From WLWS01 sp965243105 (GTDB taxonomy: Bacteria; Pseudomonadota; Gammaproteobacteria; Eutrophobiales; Eutrophobiaceae), in assembly GCA_965243105.1 (NCBI GenBank), contig CBDEUC010000003.1, positions 1 to 64,000 on the forward strand: a stretch of 64,000 bases of DNA, given 5' to 3'. Positions 59,919 through 64,000 of this stretch are shown one piece after another; position 1 is the first letter of the stretch; every line of letters begins with the position of its first letter. The notes beneath the pieces are model-generated. The model saw only the letters and a list, made by a program, of their open reading frames with translations, did no database searches and was not told where the DNA came from. The translations under genes and the position numbers were made by a program.

Positions 59919-61337
59919 ATGCAAAGAAACCCGCTCAATATTTTGCTTGTCATTGTTATGCCGGCCCTGGTTGCGCTGATATCTTCATGCAGCGAGACAC
60001 CAGGCCAGCTGCAGCGAATACTTGAACGTGGAGAAATCAGGATGGTCACCCACGATGGTCCGGCCACGTATTTTGTCGATAAGGATGGTGAAAATGGTCT
60101 GGAATACCTGTTGGCCGAACGTTTTGCAGACTACCTTGGGGTTAATTTATCCCTGACTATCACCAGGACACCAAGTGATGCCCTTGATTTTGTTCGCAAT
60201 GGCCAATCCGATATCGTGATAGGCAGCATAAAGAGCTTGCATACAGAGGATCCTCCGTTTCTTTTTGGGCCAAATTACCAATGGGTGGCAAGACAGGTGC
60301 TCTATCGTGCCAGCTATCTTAGACCGGATACCCTGGACGATATATATCCTGATGAAATTCACGTGGCTCGAGGGACCATTCCGGATCCGGAATTTGAAAA
60401 AATAAAGAAATCACACCCTGAACTGCAGTGGATAGTGCACAGTGACAAGGAGAACATTGATTTAATGGAAATGCTGGAGAATGGGGAAATTCTTTATGCC
60501 GTGGCACTGTCAAATGATCGGGTTCTCACCAGGGAATCTTTTCCCGAGGTACGCACCGCCTTCAACCTGACGCCCCCACAACCACTGGCATGGGCCATTC
60601 AATACAGCGATGACTATTCGTTGCTGCGAAAACTTCACGAATTCCACTCAAAAATTGAGAGGCAGGGAGTCCTCGCTGATCTGATAGAGCGCTTCTATGG
60701 CCCCACCGGTTTTTTTGATTACGTCGATTCCAGGAAATTTATCGACAAGTACAGGAAAAGTCTGCCCGCTCTCAAGGCATATTTCCGCAGGAGTGGTATC
60801 GAACATGATATTGACTGGCGCTTGCTGGCCGCACTGAGTTACCAGGAATCCCACTGGCGTAAGGATGCCCGCTCGCACACGGGAGTGCGGGGGTTGATGA
60901 TGTTGACCCAGGTAACGGCAAAACAAATGGGGGTCAAGAATCGACTGGATCCCGAGCAAAGTATCGAGGGAGGCGCGAAATATCTAAAGACACTAATTAA
61001 CCGCATACCGGAACGTATACAGGAACCCGACAGGACATGGCTTGCCCTGGCTGCCTACAATGTCGGCTTTGGTCACCTCGAAGATGCCCGCATACTGACG
61101 CAGCGAGACGGTGCTAACCCGGACCTGTGGGAGGATGTCAGGCAAAGGCTGCCCTTGCTCAGCCAGAGAAAGTGGTACAAGAAAACAAAGCATGGATACG
61201 CAAGGGGCAGGGAGCCGGTGAAGTTCGTTTCAAAAATCCGTAAATACTACAATGTACTTGTCAATCTCACGCAAGAGGAGCGCAGTGCCAAGCCCGAGTT
61301 TGTAGACACCCTTGTCATTAATTCTCCGGTATTTTGA
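59919..61337 (+). CDS. mltF: membrane-bound lytic transglycosylase F
   Basis: Peptidoglycan-cleaving lipoprotein of the outer membrane. Lipobox LISSCSE (Cys24). An N-terminal periplasmic solute-binding (SBP_bac_3-like) module, about 40-265, acts as a regulatory domain. The C-terminal SLT domain has catalytic Glu in LLAALSYQESHWRKDARS, then TGVRGLMMLT, SIEGGAKYL and LAAYNVGFGHLEDA. 472 residues, standard for MltF. The 3' end overlaps that of the convergent Sel1 gene by 20 bases. Confidence 0.95.
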   Translation: MQRNPLNILLVIVMPALVALISSCSETPGQLQRILERGEIRMVTHDGPATYFVDKDGENGLEYLLAERFADYLGVNLSLTITRTPSDALDFVRNGQSDIVIGSIKSLHTEDPPFLFGPNYQWVARQVLYRASYLRPDTLDDIYPDEIHVARGTIPDPEFEKIKKSHPELQWIVHSDKENIDLMEMLENGEILYAVALSNDRVLTRESFPEVRTAFNLTPPQPLAWAIQYSDDYSLLRKLHEFHSKIERQGVLADLIERFYGPTGFFDYVDSRKFIDKYRKSLPALKAYFRRSGIEHDIDWRLLAALSYQESHWRKDARSHTGVRGLMMLTQVTAKQMGVKNRLDPEQSIEGGAKYLKTLINRIPERIQEPDRTWLALAAYNVGFGHLEDARILTQRDGANPDLWEDVRQRLPLLSQRKWYKKTKHGYARGREPVKFVSKIRKYYNVLVNLTQEERSAKPEFVDTLVINSPVF

Positions 61338-62583
61338 TTTCGCGCAGGTAAACCGCTCTCCATTCATCTGCGAGGCGAGTGGCCTCCTCCACTTCTTCGT
61401 CGTTAACTTTTGCTTTTACCTTGCCAAATATTTTCTCTACGAATGCATCTCCCGACAGTGATGCAAGTGATAACCATGCATAGGCACTGACATAGTCCTT
61501 TGCCACGCCAATACCACGGGCATAGCACACACCAATAATATATTGTGCTTTCAGGTATCCCTGCATGGCAGATTTCTGGAACCAGTCAAAGGCCGCATGC
61601 TCATCTCGCTGTACGCCATGACCATCCAGTATCAACCTGCCCAGTCGGTACTGGGCCTTGGCATATCCACCCTCGGCTGCAAGCTGGTAGTGCCTGGCGG
61701 ACTGTATCTCGTTTGCCGTTACACCCAGGCCTTCCTGGTACATTTTACCCAGCTGGTAGTCAGCCTTTGCATAACCCTGGTCCGATGCCAGGGTAAACCA
61801 GTCCACGGCCTGCCTGTAATCCTGTTCTACACCGAGACCGTAGGAATATAGCAACCCGAGATTAAACTGGGCTCTTGCATAGCCCTGCAGCGCGGCTTTC
61901 TTTTGCCACTCGGCTGCCGTGCTGTCATCCTGTTCAACCCCATGCCCTCCGGAATACATCAGGGCCAGGTTATATTGCGCCTTGTCGTATCCCTGCTCGG
62001 CAGCTTTTGTATACCACTCCAGCGCTGTTTCTTCGCTCTTCTCGACTCCCTGTCCGAGGGCGTACAACAGGCCGACGTTCAACTGCGCCTTGATATGTCC
62101 CTGTTCTGCAGCCTTGTTGTACCAGCTAACCGCTTCGGCATAATCGCGAGTCGTTCCGATACCATTGGAATACATGTAGCCAAGGTTATAACGCGCTCCT
62201 GCGTGGCCCAACTCCGCGGCCTTGAGGTAGTATTTCAAGGCTGCTGCCGGGTCGCTATCGACACCGAGCCCTCGCTGGTAGCACCAGGCAAGATTGGCAA
62301 GTGCCACTGAGTCATCCTGATCCGAAGCCTTCCCGAGCCACATCACTGCTTCGTCATGGTCTTCAGGTACACCAATTCCCCTGATATACATTTGTCCCAG
62401 CATGGACTGCGCTTTTGCGGAATTTTGCTCAGCCGCCTGCCTGTACCAGTAGGCAGCCTGTCCCCGGTCGGTTGGTACACCAAATCCCGTCTCGTACATT
62501 TCCGCGAGCTGCAGCTGTGCCTCTACACTGCCTTCGTTGGCTTCCCTGGTTATATTTGAAATATCGACTGACATAGACGGCAC
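61318..62583 (-). CDS. Sel1-repeat protein
   Basis: About ten to eleven Sel1-like repeats of ~36 residues cover residues 10-400 (for example AAYWYRQAAEQNSAKAQSML, ALEWYTKAAEQGYDKAQYNL), all with the A-x-x-x-L-G-x-x-Y-x-x-G-x-G-V pattern. No signal peptide, so probably cytoplasmic; such solenoids act as protein-protein scaffolds in signalling or stress. The repeat array is regular with no broken unit. Partner unknown. Convergent overlap of 20 bases with mltF could let the two transcripts pair. Confidence 0.9.
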   Translation of the reverse strand: MPSMSVDISNITREANEGSVEAQLQLAEMYETGFGVPTDRGQAAYWYRQAAEQNSAKAQSMLGQMYIRGIGVPEDHDEAVMWLGKASDQDDSVALANLAWCYQRGLGVDSDPAAALKYYLKAAELGHAGARYNLGYMYSNGIGTTRDYAEAVSWYNKAAEQGHIKAQLNVGLLYALGQGVEKSEETALEWYTKAAEQGYDKAQYNLALMYSGGHGVEQDDSTAAEWQKKAALQGYARAQFNLGLLYSYGLGVEQDYRQAVDWFTLASDQGYAKADYQLGKMYQEGLGVTANEIQSARHYQLAAEGGYAKAQYRLGRLILDGHGVQRDEHAAFDWFQKSAMQGYLKAQYIIGVCYARGIGVAKDYVSAYAWLSLASLSGDAFVEKIFGKVKAKVNDEEVEEATRLADEWRAVYLREIKIPEN

Positions 62584-62704
62584 ACGGTAAATTTACGCTC
62601 AAAAATGAAATAAGCTGTTTTCAACTGGAGTCGCAGCACCTGGAAGTTTTCACCCAACGTTGAAGTGTATCGAACAAGTCATTAGTCTTGCCAGCAGGAA
62701 TTTA

Positions 62705-62735
62705 CCGATACCCAAAATTGGGTATCGGCTTTTTT
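62705..62735 (+). terminator. orphan intrinsic terminator upstream of srkA
   Basis: CCGATACCCAA (62705-62715) pairs perfectly with TTGGGTATCGG (62718-62728) and is followed by CTTTTTT. It is a strong plus-strand terminator, yet no plus-strand gene ends here: the mltF stop is 1.4 kb back and the Sel1 gene is antisense. It lies 39 bases before the chosen srkA start. Confidence 0.85.
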
Positions 62736-62773
62736 ACCGGATAATCAGTTATTTAATTTACAGTCGACAAACA

Positions 62774-63772
62774 ATGACAGGCTCTTCCCCACTCCAGGTA
62801 TACAGTGAACTTGGCCCGGATACGATTCTTGATGCTGTGGAGAGCGCGGGCTACCGCTGCGACGGCCATGTATCGGCATTGAACAGCTATGAAAACCGTG
62901 TCTACCAGGTCGGCCTGGAGGACGCCAGTTTCATCATCGCCAAGTTCTATCGTCCCGGCAGGTGGAGTGACGACGCTATTCGCGAAGAACATGCTTTCAC
63001 GAGGGAAATGGCTGAGCAGGAATTGCCTGTCATCGCAGCCCTTGCTGACAAGGAAGGGGAATGTCTTTTCAAGTATGCCGACTTTCGCTTTTCCCTGTTC
63101 CCAAGGATCGGTGGCAGACCGCCGGAACTGGATAATCCAGAGCACTTGCTTCAACTTGGTCGCTGCCTGGCTCGACTACATAATATTGGCGCAGTCTCAT
63201 CTTTTCATCACCGGCCCCAAATCAGTATCGAATCATACTGTGACGAACAGCGGGAATTTCTCCTGCACAATGATTTCATTCCCGCAGACTTGCTGGCAGC
63301 CTATGAAAGCGTGACTGCTGACATTATCAACACTATTCGGCAGTGTTTTCAGAATGCCGGCAACCTTGTCACGCTCAGGCTCCACGGAGATTGTCACCTG
63401 GGGAATATTCTCTGGCGCGATGATGCCCCCTTCCTGGTTGACCTGGATGATGCCCGCATGGGCCCCGCCATACAGGACCTGTGGATGTTTCTCTCTGGTG
63501 ACCGGGCATACATGACCGCACGTCTCTATGACCTCATGGAGGGCTATGCCGAGTTTCGTGATTTCGACAGGCGTGAGCTATCGCTGGTCGAGGCCTTGCG
63601 AACCATGCGTATCATGCACCACGCCGGCTGGCTGGCCCAGCGTTGGGACGACCCGGCCTTTCCCCTCGCTTTTCCCTGGTTCAATTCACAGAAATACTGG
63701 CAGGACCACATTCTTTCACTTCGTGAACAGGCGGCCATGATGGAAGAAGAGCCGCTGCAGTGGTTGGGTTAA
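62774..63772 (+). CDS. srkA: stress response kinase A (YihE family)
   Basis: Ser/Thr kinase of the aminoglycoside-phosphotransferase fold that in E. coli counters MazEF-mediated death and envelope stress. Motifs: NSYENRVYQVG (nucleotide loop), FIIAKFYRPGRWS with the lysine, LHGDCHLGNILWRDD (catalytic Asp loop), FLVDLDDARMGPAIQDLW (metal Asp). The frame is open to an ATG at 62660, but that extension runs through a strong terminator and lacks homology, so ATG 62774 (332 residues, near E. coli 328) is preferred. Confidence 0.92.
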   Translation: MTGSSPLQVYSELGPDTILDAVESAGYRCDGHVSALNSYENRVYQVGLEDASFIIAKFYRPGRWSDDAIREEHAFTREMAEQELPVIAALADKEGECLFKYADFRFSLFPRIGGRPPELDNPEHLLQLGRCLARLHNIGAVSSFHHRPQISIESYCDEQREFLLHNDFIPADLLAAYESVTADIINTIRQCFQNAGNLVTLRLHGDCHLGNILWRDDAPFLVDLDDARMGPAIQDLWMFLSGDRAYMTARLYDLMEGYAEFRDFDRRELSLVEALRTMRIMHHAGWLAQRWDDPAFPLAFPWFNSQKYWQDHILSLREQAAMMEEEPLQWLG

Positions 63773-63779
63773 CTGGGAT

Positions 63780-64000
63780 TTATACCAGGCTCCTGATGCT
63801 CGTCATGCAACTATCATAGTAGCTGCGTCCAAACAGGTTCAAATGATTCAGCTCGTGGTAGAGTCGATACAGGCGTATACGCTCTTCTGAACCCGGTTCC
63901 AGTGGCCAGTCCTCGGCGTAGGCAGCCTCGCATTCCACGGTAAAGCCACCGAACATGCGCATCATACCGATCTCCGCTTCCCTGTGACCATAGTACGAGG
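63780..64000 (-). CDS. fructosamine kinase family protein, C-terminal part (gene runs off the window)
   Basis: Only the last ~73 residues lie in the window; codons continue open past 64000. The sequence SYYGHREAEIGMMRMFGGF, EAAYAEDWPLEPG, ERIRLYRLYHELNHLNLFG is the conserved C-terminal helix region of fructosamine/ketosamine-3-kinases (deglycation enzymes), including the His-Arg-Glu metal-site region (GHREAE). Overall kinase domain not visible. Convergent with srkA. Confidence 0.88.
   Translation of the reverse strand, partial: SYYGHREAEIGMMRMFGGFTVECEAAYAEDWPLEPGSEERIRLYRLYHELNHLNLFGRSYYDSCMTSIRSLV

Noticed and set aside
61318..61337. 20-base overlap of mltF and the Sel1 gene as a frameshift or annotation error
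   Set aside because: Both frames have clear stops and full-length domains; short convergent overlaps are common.
62660..62773. N-terminal 38-residue extension of SrkA
   Set aside because: It would be translated across a strong intrinsic terminator and has no resemblance to the family N-terminus.

Overview
The window looks like chromosome of a marine-type gammaproteobacterium. Support comes from fabA-fabB, a class III PHA synthase, a hopanoid gene cluster, an XrtA/PrsK/PrsR exopolysaccharide locus, an MltF-type lytic transglycosylase and an AddAB-like helicase-nuclease pair. Genus cannot be named from the sequence. No phage, IS element or CRISPR array was seen; the main unusual DNA is a repeat cluster around a tRNA-Ser gene.

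Region by region. 1-930: a secreted low-complexity protein with long Pro runs. 1244-11054 (minus): the XrtA-type exopolysaccharide export and regulation block (outer-membrane barrel, tyrosine autokinase, Wzz-like copolymerase, Wza-like export lipoprotein, PrsR, PrsK, initiating sugar transferase), followed by galE. The gap before the sugar transferase carries a sigma-54-like promoter, a CRP-like site and a palindrome. 12811-20251 (plus): a hopanoid/squalene block (HpnL-like, squalene synthase, HpnG, a PhyH dioxygenase, HpnN, HpnA); no squalene-hopene cyclase lies in the window. 20279-22920 (minus): phaC, phaE and a phasin with a histone-like tail. 23080-28000: ppa, acs, a DUF4197 protein, a Pmp3-like peptide, ispG. 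28170-31785 (plus): fabA, fabB and a CPA1 antiporter. 31833-32026: two CRP-like sites feed a predicted small RNA with C-rich (anti-Shine-Dalgarno) loops. 32057-41659 (minus): DUF3750, two methyltransferases, a TPR/TonB-like protein and the helicase-nuclease pair. 41730-45186: egtD, endonuclease I, an AGCS symporter.

45266-50797 (minus) is a tightly coupled four-gene operon: LCAT-like lipase, di-heme cytochrome c, membrane acyltransferase, catalase-like haem protein. Each junction is a one-base stop/start overlap. The set suggests an uncharacterised envelope lipid-oxidation pathway. 50867-55634 holds a VOC protein, a membrane protein fused to a pilin-like domain, small envelope proteins, a YHS lipoprotein and a CPA2 antiporter. 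55713-58713 (minus) is a three-gene amino-acid oxidation operon (FAD oxidase, YkvI-like transporter, aspartate-dehydrogenase-like).

58739-59785 is a repeat cluster nested around tRNA-Ser(CGA). On the 5' side of the tRNA there are four near-identical 170-bp units plus a partial fifth; each carries broken tRNA-Ser pieces. On the 3' side a related 174-bp unit carries the tRNA 3' end. All full units contain the same structured 83-bp element, which interrupts the tRNA relics at AT/TCGA in two different loops. The window closes with mltF, a Sel1-repeat protein, srkA and a truncated fructosamine kinase gene.

All calls are by eye from translation, motifs and context; no database search was run.
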